From Ditylenchus dipsaci (lineage: Eukaryota > Nematoda > Chromadorea > Rhabditida > Anguinidae): DNA of 64,000 bases. The DNA lies in the NCBI GenBank assembly GCA_004194705.1, contig SADC01000058.1, positions 1 to 64,000 on the forward strand, written 5' to 3'. The notes below the pieces were generated by a model. It searched no databases and was not told the DNA's origin. It was given only the letters and a program-made list of their open reading frames with translations. This document shows, in pieces, positions 36,301 through 48,300 of the stretch. Within the stretch, counting starts at the first letter, position 1. Every line of letters starts with the position of its first letter. Position numbers and translations under genes: made by a program.

Positions 36301-39300
36301 CCAAATGAGAATCCCAGTGTAAAGAAAAAGAAAGATCTGGTGAGAGAATCCGAAAAAAACTCACTACTGGCCAGATGAAACCTTCAATGGTGCCTTATGG
36401 AATACAAGCTCACGATAGAACAATGTCGGCTGGTCGAGTGATTCTTCAAAGCAGAGAACAGAGTGTTAAAGTCTCTTCCGTGTCAGTTGGAAACTACCAC
36501 ACAATTGTATTGTGTGCAGACTACCAGGTAAATTGAAATTCATTGAAGATGTTGAAAAAATACCGTCTTTATTCAATTAAAACACCCTAATAAACCCATC
36601 ACCTAGAGGGAGGCTGGAAGATATACTCACCAATAGGTTGAATAAGAAGAATAAATATGGTAAGCAATGAAAAAGAAAGAGGGCGCATCCTGGCCAAAAA
36701 AACTGTGTTTTTTCCAAGTCGATTGAAGACAACAGGTCTTTGGAACTCGACCTAGAAAAAGCCATGGCCTCACAAAGGGTTTAAATCTATTAGGACACCT
36801 TGTAACAAATCAGCCAAGAAATCCAACAAACAAAATTTTTATCCATGCAACGAAAAAAACAACAACTGACAGGTAAGCAACACAACAAAGTGATCGGATT
36901 CACCCTTTTTTCTCAGATGTTCTAGACTTCTTGTGCTTTTTGTCTGAATGGCGACTCTTCTCATCTCGCGACTTCTCCTTACTCTTCTTGTCTGAATGAT
37001 GGCTCCTTTCATCTCGAGAGTACTCTGAGCTCATCTTATCTGAATGCCGGCTCTTCTTGTCGCGTAACTTTGCATTATCCTCTTTAACCCATCCTTCGAA
37101 GGTGACTTCAGCTCTTGCTTGCAAACGAATGCTCTTTGGAACACAGATGCCATTTCCGTTTCTGAATCGTCAATGCCAGGTGGTCTGTCTAAATCATAAA
37201 AAATCAGATAATTGTCACAATCTCAAGGTCTTGCCATCTCCATCTCTTTTCGATCTCTTGTGTTTCTTTTCACGACTCTTGTGCTCCGGAGTAGTAGCTC
37301 GTTTTCCTGCCTCTAAATTCTGCTTCCTCTCTGGGTTCAAACCATTCTCTCTTGAACTGCATTGGAAAATCTGGAATAGGAGCGAAAGCAGAAACACTCG
37401 CGCCGTCCAAACCAGGCGGAGCTTCCACCGGAACTGTAACAAGGAAAACTAAGAAAAACCCCAAACACAAAAGTGCATACGTATAGGCTGTGAAATGATA
37501 CGAGCTGCATCTGAAGGAACTTGTTGGCATTTTGAAGAATACACCGTAGATATTGGAAAAATGCTCGTTCCATCATCTTTATCAGCCATATGAGTAGAGA
37601 CGTCGTATCCACATGAATCTTCAACTGTAAGAAAACATGAAAAAGGATGTCACTTCGAAATCTAACCTTCAACGCCAGCGTAATTAATCTCTTTCTCTGG
37701 CAAACTTGAGTGCATTCCAAAAGTTGAAGGCGTAATGAACATAGGTGGCGGTTTTGTGAAGTCGATTGGTAGAGGCGCCAAGAAATCAATGGGAGGCGGC
37801 ACGGTGAAGTCTTGATGCGTCGGCACACTGGCTTCATTCAGCACATTTTCAGATAGACCAAGAATGGTTTGTGAAGAGTAGATGTTCGAAGAAGACGATA
37901 AGTTAGTTGCATTTCTATTATTCTCATTATCGACCCTAGTCACGTTCTGCGATACATAAGCGGCTTCATTGTCAGCAATCTAAAAAATGATAGCTTGGGT
38001 CATTGAGCCATTGAAGAAAGAACTCACAGACTCCACGTTGGATTGCAAAGGTTTCAAAGGAATAACCATTCGCCTAGCTCGGGCTGCGGCCTGTCACCAC
38101 CAACAATTCTCAGCAATTGACGACCACCAGCAAAAGACGAAAGCACGGGCGAAGAGGTGGAAGCAGACGGAAGATTTATCTCATCAAGAATAGCTCTGTT
38201 GACAGCACTTTGGTCACCAAATTCTGTTCGAAACTTTTTTTGTCTCTCACAATACTGATTCCAAGTATCTGAAAGAACAGGAGAGTGCTAAGAAAACAAC
38301 ACCAAAAATTAACCTTCATTGAACCATAATTAAAGTAGTCCGTAACATTTGCTCCGGGCTTGGTCCACGGCCTGTCCACCATATTCGCCAAGTCTGAATC
38401 ATAAATGATAGACCCATTGCATAGAGGTGTCGCGTCCAATTCAACTCTAGCAGTTTGACCATCTGATTGCTGTTTCTGAGATGATGACTAAAGCCAGAAG
38501 GCGTAGCTCGAATCTCTCCGATTGTAACCATAAAGTCGTCTTCGTCACTGCTCTCATCCAAAAAGTAGTTGCCTGAAAATTTTAAATAGTATCACTAGAA
38601 AGAAATAGCTGGATATCTAGCGAAGACTGCCATTTGCTTACCTTCGGATTCTGGACCAACTAATGCATTCTCTTGCTCACCATTTTCTTCAAGCACTGCA
38701 CTGCTTTCTTTCTCCATTATTTAATGATGACCTAGAACGTAGCAAATAGCCTGCTATGAAGTCTGTGAATCAATGATCTCTGGCCATTACAGTCGACTCT
38801 CGTTTATCTGACACGGTAAAATATCGATTACCGACGGTCAATGAATTTTTTTTTGAAATTTTTGATCAAAATCGTCAATTTTCAAGACAAAGTTTCTGGA
38901 AAGTCGACCCCAATACCAAAATCTCATCTTGAATCCGAATCCGTTGAGATCAGATCAAAATAATTTTTATGGGTTGATATATAGCTATTTTGAGTAGATA
39001 GACCAGGAATTTGGCACCATTTACCTATTTTAGTAGATATCTCAGTCTATAAAAAATTTCGATCTGATCTCAACGGATTCGGATTCAGGATGAGATTTTG
39101 GTATCAGGGTCACTTTCCAGAATCTTTTGCCCTAAAAATTGACGATTTTGATCAAAAAATTGAAAAAAAAAATTCATTGACCGTCGGTAATCGATAGCCG
39201 TCCATCTGACACCCCAAAAGTTCGTTCCCGCCTGGGTCCGACACTCTTTTTAGCTCTATTTTCGAAGTATTCTGAAGTGTTTTCAAAACTCACACTTACA

Positions 39301-42300
39301 CTTTCGCCTCACACTAACTTCACAGGTGCGTAGTCGTTTGTCTCAAAAAGTGCATTTATGCACTTTTTGGGACAAACGAATTACGTAATTCGTTTGTCCC
39401 AAAAGTGCACTTTTTTGAAATCGTGCCATAGTACAGTTGCGTATCTTTTAAAATACTGTTCTGGTGTTATGACTTCAGTGAAATTGACTTAAAGGTTACT
39501 ACTCCTTTTTGGTCCTCCATATCTAATATTTTTTTAAATACATCCTAGTTCAGGTGTCATATTTTAAAGACCCTTATGTGCATGGCTCAACTTTGAGCAG
39601 CAATGACCAATAGCGGCTATTTCCAAGATAAAATTAAGGTCACTGTGTTAATAACAGAACTACTAAAAATTGAGAAAGGTTGATAATCAGGAAAGTCTGG
39701 CAATATCTTAAAAATTTCCAAGTTATGGTTAACTTATGTAGTTTAGTTCCTGCTTAGTATATTCTTATAATTTTTCTGTCTTTCCGTCCTATCTAGGTAG
39801 TGAACCACCTGAAAAGAATAATCTACTGATACGGTTATCTATTAAAACATGTTTAAGTCCTAAGAGTCAAGAAGCGTATACATTTTCATACATTTTCTAT
39901 TCACATCTCTTGTAGCAAACTCAGTGCAGCTTTTTTATTGTAATCATTACAACAGCAGACGAAAATAACTGACAAAGGTTAACAACAAAACAGTGTTAGA
40001 TCAACTTTCCGCTTTTTATTCCTTGAACTATTTTCTTCCTGAATTCGTTCATATCAGCTGCTTTGAAGTCAGTATCAGCGTCACGAGCAATACATTCGGC
40101 GAAACGACAGAGGAAGACACCACAGTCAGATCCGTTCATCTGCGTAGGAATGGTCTAAAATAATTATACATTTCTAAGAGTGAAGTAATTTAAGCAGACC
40201 TTGACACTCAAGAAAGTCCAGTCCATAGTGTTTAATGCTTTACCTCGCTTAGCCACTGACTCCAAAACTAGGAATTCTCTATAAATAATGCGTAAAGCAA
40301 CAAGTTTATTCCTATGAAGTATCAAACCTGAGCTCTCGTAGACAATCTCCCCCATCTCCAAGCATAGAATCGAAGTAGTACATTCCTTTCTTTCGCATGT
40401 CCATAATCTGCATAAAATAAGCAACTATTTTTCAAGTATTTCATAAAATACCGATAAAGCCCAATGTCCAGGAAGATGAATGGGCACCAGAATAATGTCG
40501 AATGATTGAAGATCAACTTTCATCGTCCATCTCATGGCAGAAGCCGCATTTCTTCTAAGCTTGTTGAAGAAATTGGTGTTGAACGCGTAAACCTGAAACA
40601 TTCCTACTGAAATGAGACAAAAAGAATAATAGCGAGAACTTTGGTAAAAGCGGATTAATCTGTGAACGCTCTACGACCAATTCCAGATAGAACTCAATTA
40701 TTTTGTCATTCAGGCATTGAAGTGGTTCTAGAAGCTTCATATCCCCATTGTTCAACACGATCCGGACGTGCTTTTGTAAGAGTGCTCGTTATCTCAAAAA
40801 ACAGTAAAACGTTTTTTGTATTCAAAAGATGACGAAAAACCTGGAGAGTGTTTCATGATCACATCAGCTGATTTCTTTCTTTGCTCTGATTTCCTTGTCT
40901 GCAATGCCACCCATCTTTTCACTGCTTTGAACTTTTTCTTCGCAGAGACCCTTTGTTCTTTCTTTTCGGCAGTTGCGAGAAAATTGCTTGCAGCGGACAA
41001 GAATTTGAAGGTACCTGGCAAGATGCTCTGGTCATGCTTTGCATTGGCAGTATCGTCCTAAAGGATAAAAACTCTCTAATTGAATAGTTCACTTTATCTA
41101 CCTCATATTCGCTCCACAGAATCTCAAGCCGATCATTTATTTCTTTGTATTTCATGTTCACCGGTCGAGTTTTTGCTCCGAATTTAAGCTGTAGCACACG
41201 AACACTTTTGCTGATACTGTAGTTTTTTGAAGAAATTGGAAAAGAAGGGTGCATCCAGGGCCTCGCAATGCTCCATTCCTCCTAAAATTGCAAAATCCAA
41301 ATGGTAACTATAGCAATGTTTTACCGCTTTAAAAATGAGTTGTACGACTCACAGACATTAGTCGTTCGATGCTTAATACGAAAGTTCCACTTGCTTGCTG
41401 TTTTCTTCAACCACACTTTTTCAAAGTAATCGCAAAATGCTTCGGCACCCAGAATCTCAAGCGCATCTCTTAGCTCTTCTTTCCAAACACTCACAATTTG
41501 GTCCTTGGGCAGCAGCGGCAGAGCCATGACCATTCGAACAAGCTTGTGGAAGTCATCTTTCATTTCATACTCACATTTGAATCCTAACGAATTTATGTTG
41601 CGCATTATAGCCTTTGTATAATGGAAAAGACAGCCTCGAATCTTCTTAATAAACAAAACCGTGAAAATAGCAAAAAATCAGGGCTACCTTTGTTGTGAAA
41701 GCATCTTCTGCTGCGCTCATCTCCGCTTCCTCGTAGTCACAATGAAATGCTCCAAAGCTTGGTTTCACGCTGAGTTCATTCCACTTCCTTTTGAGTTCTT
41801 TGAAGATGACCGCATAAGAACTCTTCAGTCTATTTTTCATCAAGCACGTAGCTAGGGCAATCCACTCTTCCATGTACTGAAAAGGACAAAAATACTAAAT
41901 ATCAATATCTGAATTTTTACCAATCCGTGTATGACCTAAATCTGTGAAAAGCCTTTAAGACAAAGGTCGAAAGTGCCATCTGCCATCAGTAAATCACATT
42001 CCGCTGCAGCTCTATAGTCATCATCCGATGCGAACATGATAACGCCTGTTTCTTGCTCTGCCAGTGAAAGCCATCTTAACATAAGTCTGAGAAAGTATTT
42101 TCAGCAATATTCACTAACTTTTCTTCGCACTGGATCACAAAAGCTCTGTATGTCTGATTGTAGATACCAGGTGGCTTGAAAGGATCGCTAACACTGGTGG
42201 CTGCTTGCTTGCGTCGGCGGTAGTAGGAATTTCTCCCTTCGTACCACGATTGGAAGACTATAGCGACGGAATTATGCTCTTTTCCTGTTTCCCTGCGCTT

Positions 42301-45300
42301 CGAGCCATTTGAAGAGCCAACTGTTGTCCCTTCTCATGCGCTTCTTGTGGCTTCATAAGTGGGTTGGCTTGGACTTCCTCTCGCATTTTACGGTCTATAT
42401 CACGGGCCAGTAGCTGAAAGATAAGTCAAGCGAAAATAACTGTTACTAAAAAAGCTGATGTACCTCATTCCTTGTCCAAAGGAAACAGATAGAGTGATGG
42501 ACCCCTTTGTTAAGCTTATAACGGCCACGCTTCTCGAATAGCAATGGCAGAGGAACTGGTCGTTCGTCTTGGCTGACACTTAATCACAAAGTTAAATTTA
42601 TGATAGCACACTTATAGGTATAACTTACTGCTTGCAGTCAATGCATTCGTAAATTCCACGTATCTTCATCGTGTAGACTCGAAATTTGTCGCCTTCTTTG
42701 ATCGCTTTCAATTCATTGCCGTATTTTGAGTGCAGGCTTCTGAAACAACAGTTAATACAAAGGAAATTTGCAGAAAGCTTACAAAACTTCATCCTTGTCT
42801 ATGAATACTTCTTCAGAGGTAGTTTCCGGCATGTGATTGTATATTGCCCTCTTTCCTTTCGTCACATTGAACTCGTCTTTGAAGAATTGCATAACTTCAG
42901 TTAAAGAAACCAATTTGTCTTTCAGCTCTTGAAGCCACTCAATCACATCAGAGTTAGTCCACGAAAATTCTCTCATCTAAACATAAATTATGTTAACACA
43001 CAAATAAAAACAATGAAAAATATATAGGAGAAAAAATTGATTTCGATACCCGACCGTCCTTTGGCGCGATATTTGAAAAAGTGCACTTTTTGGGACAAAC
43101 GCACCTACGCCAACTTCACATACATTGTTTTAATATTTTTTGTTTTCGTATATCAGAAATTTTTACACCATTTTGTAGCTGAGATATTTCTCTATCGATT
43201 GAATGGTCAAACACTTCAGTTCGTAATAGTTTTCGACAAAATCACACCAAAAGTGAAGTAAAAAACCAAGTGTGAGCCTCACACTTGGTTTTTTAGCTCA
43301 CACTTGGTGTGAATTTGTCAAAAATTATTTCGAACTGAAGTGTTTGACCATTCAATCGATAGAGAAATATCTCAGCTACAAAATGGTGTAAAAATTTCTG
43401 ATATACGAAAACAAAAAATATGAAAACAATGTATGTGAAGTTAGTGTGAGGCAAAAGTGTGAGTGTGAGTTTCGAAAACACTGGTCTTCTGCCAAATGTG
43501 ATTCGTCAGTCTAGTCCGAAATATCGCAAGGGTTCTGATTTTGCCGATCGTTTTTCTAAAATCTTTTCAGTTTGCCGTAAAGACCCGCGCCTTTCGGTTA
43601 TCTGACACCCCTTTTATAAAATCAGGTGTCAGATAACCGAGAGGCGCGGGTCATTACGGCAACCTGAAAAATTTTTGGAAAAAACGATCGGCAAAATCAG
43701 AATCCTTGCGATATTTCGGACTAGACTGACGAATCACATTTGGCATAAGACTTCGAAAATAGAGCTAAAAAAGTGTCGGACCCAAGGCGAGAACGAACTT
43801 TTGGGGGTGTCAAATAAACGGGTCGTAGCCTTTCGGCCAGGGTTCGCAGATGTCCTGATTTATCAGGAACTTCCTGATTTTTTAATTCAAATCCTGATTT
43901 TTGATCGCCAAAAATCAGGGATTACCTGATTTTTGGAGATTTTTTTGTTCAAAATCCTGATTTTTAGAGATTTTTTTGTTCAAAATCCTGATTTTTAGAG
44001 ATTTTTTTGTTCAAAATCCTGATTTTTAGAGATTTTTTTGTTCAAAATCCTGATTTTTAGAGATTTTTTTGTTCAAAATCCTGATTTTCCGTTTTTTCAT
44101 CTGCGAACCCTGCTTTCGGCCCCTTTTTCCCACTTTTTAAAGGGCCATTGCCGTCCCCGACAACGGTTGTCCCCCGCCAATTCAAATTCTTTTCTGAATC
44201 ATTAAATTCTGTACGAAATTTTTAACTTGGTTTCTAACAAAACTATGCAAAAATTTAATTCTAGACCTTGTTTTGTTAGAAACCAAGTTGAAAAATCAGT
44301 ACAGAAGTTGAATGATTAGGCACGAAAATTTGAATTGGCGGGGGACAGTTTAAAACAGGTGGCAATGGCCCTTTAAATTAACGCCTTTTATTTATTTTTA
44401 TTGTTTTTGTGCTTTTCATAGTTTAATTTATAGCTTAAAGGGCCATTGCCGTCTCCGACAACGGTTGTCCCCCGCCAATTCAAAAAAATTTCCTAATCAT
44501 TGAACTTGTGTACGGAAATTTTAAAAGGGCGCGGGGGAAACTTTACATACGCATCGCCTTAGGTCACAGGTTCGACTTTCGCAAAATTAACAAGATTCTA
44601 CATGTTTTAAAGGGGAGGGAGAAACTTTATATACGCATCGCCTTTTGTCGAAAGTTATAGTCCCTCTGTGGGTGTTTAAATTTACTTTTTTAGTAAGTTT
44701 TTTGACTTTTTAGGTCCGAAAATCATCGAGCAATCGATTGCAACCATTTTCAGCACTGATTCGTTCTCATCAACTGCCTCAATTTTCCAATTTTCGGCAA
44801 ATGACCACCAAAGTTAGAGGAAACCAGCCAAAACGATGCGTACTGGGAACTGAGATTTTTTGCGATTTCAATTTACATTATTTTATACAGGGTGGCGCGA
44901 AAAAATTCGGCCACCTTAAAAAAAATTGAAGTACATAACCGCTTGCCCGGCCGGTTTCCGATTTTTGGGTGGCAAGCCCTCGGAAACCTCCTTAACAATG
45001 CCGGCTGTGATAAAGAGAAACTCCACAAAGCTCCTAAGTAACTTAACCACTGCCATCGATTTTCCTGGGGAAATCGATGTGGCAAGGAGGTACCTACGCA
45101 ATTTTTTCAATTGGCCGCGTTTTTTTGCGCCACCCTGTACAACCGTATGCTGAAAATGACGGCAAGAAGTCGGGCTACATTTTGAGTGTAAGGTTGCAAA
45201 TGAGTATGTAAATTAAAATTGGGGAAAAACGTCAGTTCCAGGATACTACCGAAAAGTACTGGTATAGTCCTATTGAGAATTTCATCGAATTGGATTTTTT

Positions 45301-48300
45301 ATATTTTAGCCCTAACTTTATACTGACTTTTCATCTGTATGATAGCTCAAATGAAAGCCCAGAACCTTGGCTACATTTTGACACTAAACTTGTAAATAAA
45401 AGGAGAAAAAAATAAGGTCTGCAGTTAGTGATAGTCGATCCTGTGACCTAAAGCGATGCGTATATAAAGTTCCCCCCCCCCCCCTTTAAGGTTTTCCGTT
45501 TAAATGGACTGTACACCGAAATATAAGAGCTAATTTGGTAAGAGGTCGTTGTGGTAAGAAGTCGTTTTGGTAAGAAAATTTTTAGTGAGAATTGTTTCGG
45601 TAAGACATTTTTAGTAAAAACTTTTTGGTGACAACACGATAAACGGTTTTTTGGTAATACGCGGTTATTTCGGTAAGTAATTTTTTGTTAACAGCACGAA
45701 AATTTTCTTACCAAGACGACTTCTTACCAAAACGACTTCTTACCAAAACGACTTCTTACCAAAACGACTTCTTACCAAAACGACTTCTTACCGAAACGAC
45801 TTCTTACCAAAACGACTTCTTACCAAAACGACTTCTTACCAAAACGACTTCTTACCAAAACGATTTCTTACCAAATTTGCGCTTATATTTCGGTGTACAG
45901 CCTTTAAATGCATCTTCACTTTGATACAAAACAATTTTCGAATTTTTTTGTCGTTTCTTATATATCTTTTCAAGTAAATGCAGGGTTCGCAGATGAAAAA
46001 ACGGAAAATCAGGATTTTGAACAAAAAAATCTCTAAAAATCAGGATTTTGAACAAAAAAATCTCCAAAAATCAGGTAATCCCTGATTTTTGGCGATCAAA
46101 AATCAGGATTTGAATTAAAAAATCAGGAAATTCCTGATAAATCAGGACATCTGCGAACCCTGAGTAAATGTCTATAGGTTTTTACATTTGGTTCTAATTG
46201 CCACGGACAGCTTGGTACCGGAGACACTCTTCGTCGTACTGGACCCCACAGACTTAATCTGCCTTCCAATGTGCAAGTGGTCCAGGCCGTTGCAGGTATT
46301 TTTTTGACTTAACAATATCTCAAAGACCATGACATTCCAGGATCAAATCATTGTGTATTACGAACTATGGAGGGTCAAGTTATCACTTTCGGAGCCCACA
46401 AATTCGGACAATTGGGTAGGAGACCGTCTAGCAGCAACGACAAGGACTGGTTTGCTGAGCCTACTATTTTACCTGGTTATGGATATGCTTATGGGAAATT
46501 AGCAAGTTGGGTGGGGGCGCAAAGTGATCGCACCTTTATCCAATGTCAGAAACAAATTTTCTCCAAAACCGACCTTGCCAACTGCCACATCACTGCCAAT
46601 CAAAACGTCTGCCTTATCCTGCCTGCCAACAAAAGGGTCAACTCTAGAAGCTATGTTGTTATCAGACGGAAGAGGGCAACCAACTTCCAGCACTTCAAGC
46701 TTGACCCACATGACATTAATTCAGTGATAAATAGAAGGTACTTTTTTCGCATTTTATCAACCTGATTCGTTAATTCTCGGATATACAAGGTGTTTCAAGC
46801 AATTTTGTAGGTTGGAAACAGGTCTCTCAGATTTTTTTCGAGAAAGAACATTTGGATGAAAAAGGACATCCTGACCATTAAAAAAAATGCCATTTTATAC
46901 AGTGCTTGTTGCCATTTTGAAACGAAAAAAATATCGAAGAAAAAAGATTGCTTTACTGAAAAATATACATGAAATCGACAAAAAGTTAAAAAAAAATGCA
47001 CGACTACGCGATCCTGGGTACAACTGAAATGCTGACGGGTAAAAACTCGGCTGAAGTCAAACCGTCATCACAGAAAGCGCGCTTAGAATGGTGGAAATAG
47101 AGGGCTGCGTTTAACTTGCGTGGCGGATTAACCTGGGTTTAACTGTAATATTCGATTCTGCTGCGAAAATATGGCCACTCTAATACTAATTAAGAAAGAT
47201 TTTACGACGAAACATTAGAAGCATGACTTATGACTAGAGGAGGTACAGTATGATTAGACAAAACGTTTATTCATATTCATCAACAGACAATGCACAGATC
47301 ATAGCTCTAGGAATCTGACTTGGACGCTTTCTTCTCCCATTCGTAAGGAGCATCCATATCAACTTTGCACTGCAGCGCTGCCTAAATTCGAGTGTTAAAA
47401 AAGCGAATAATAAGACTGAAAATTACCTGTTTCAACATCTTGTAGAGGTAACTATAGTCCACCCCGTTGTGATAGTCCAGTGTAGTAATGTAGCTGATCA
47501 TCAGAAGGAATTTCTCACGGCAGAGCAACTTGGGAGCGATGAGATCTTTCTTTTCGTTGAGGCAAGCTTGCTTCATGTCCATCACCTTATTCTTGTCTTC
47601 GATCTTCTTCCATGGCAGTCCTGAAAAAAAAGTAATCGAAGACAAATAGTAAAGACAAAAGTATATTACCTCCTTCCATGACCAGATCTAACATCAAGTA
47701 ATACCAAGATTCACAATCATCAGCATAGGACAGATCACGGTTCAAATGGCATCTGATTGATGCAAATCTAACAGTTCCTTTGAAGTTGATAGTGCCTCGA
47801 GGAGTCTTGAGCTGATTCAATGTGTTCGTCACCTTTCGAGCTATTCCGAAATCCAGAATGTAGACCTATAACCAAAATAACTTTAGACCAATTCATCGAC
47901 CACGCTCCAAAACAAACTAACCACGTGGCGCTTTTCTCCCCGTCCACGAGCGTAGTTGGCTGGCTTCAGATCTCTGTGAATGAATCCGTGCTTGTGAAGA
48001 TCTTCGATGGCTTCCAGACATTGCTTAGCGACCCCAGACCAGTGGCTATTGGAAAGATTCTCTTGGGGCATAACTGAACAAGTGAACTGAATAACTGAAC
48101 AAACTGAACAAGAGAAAAAAAACCTACATCCTTAAGATCGGCCAACGAAGGTCCAACCAATTCCATGACCAAAAGACGAATAGCTCTTCCTTCTTGCCCC
48201 GATCGACGATCTTTGCGAAATGCGACTCCTTACGTTCATTGCTGACTCGTTTCAGAATATCGATCTGAAGCAGGAGAATTAGAACGAGATAAAATAAAAA

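Larger units (their letters stand above)
38793..43829. mobile_element. 5-kb MULE-type element encoding transposase and SENP-type protease
   Basis: Left terminus CAGTCGACTCTCGTTTATCT followed by GACAC; right terminus the inverse, with CGTTTATTTGACACCCCCA. Long inverted regions continue inward: GTTCGTTCCCGCCT...GGGTCCGACACTCTTTTTAG (left) against CTAAAAAAGTGTCGGACCC (right), and CACTTTCGCCTCACACTAAC against GTTAGTGTGAGGCAAAAGTG. Each TIR is split by nested palindromes (38830-39205; 43125-43430; 43490-43750). I could not identify a TSD: the left flank has TA next to CAG, while the right flank is interrupted by a hAT-like MITE. It lies in the 9.65-kb MYCBP2 intron. Confidence 0.7.

Noticed and set aside
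37337..37837. 166-residue minus-strand frame
   Set aside because: It overlaps FIP1 exons in another frame. The FIP1 frame has the family's Pro-rich and basic composition; this one has no recognisable features and runs across introns.
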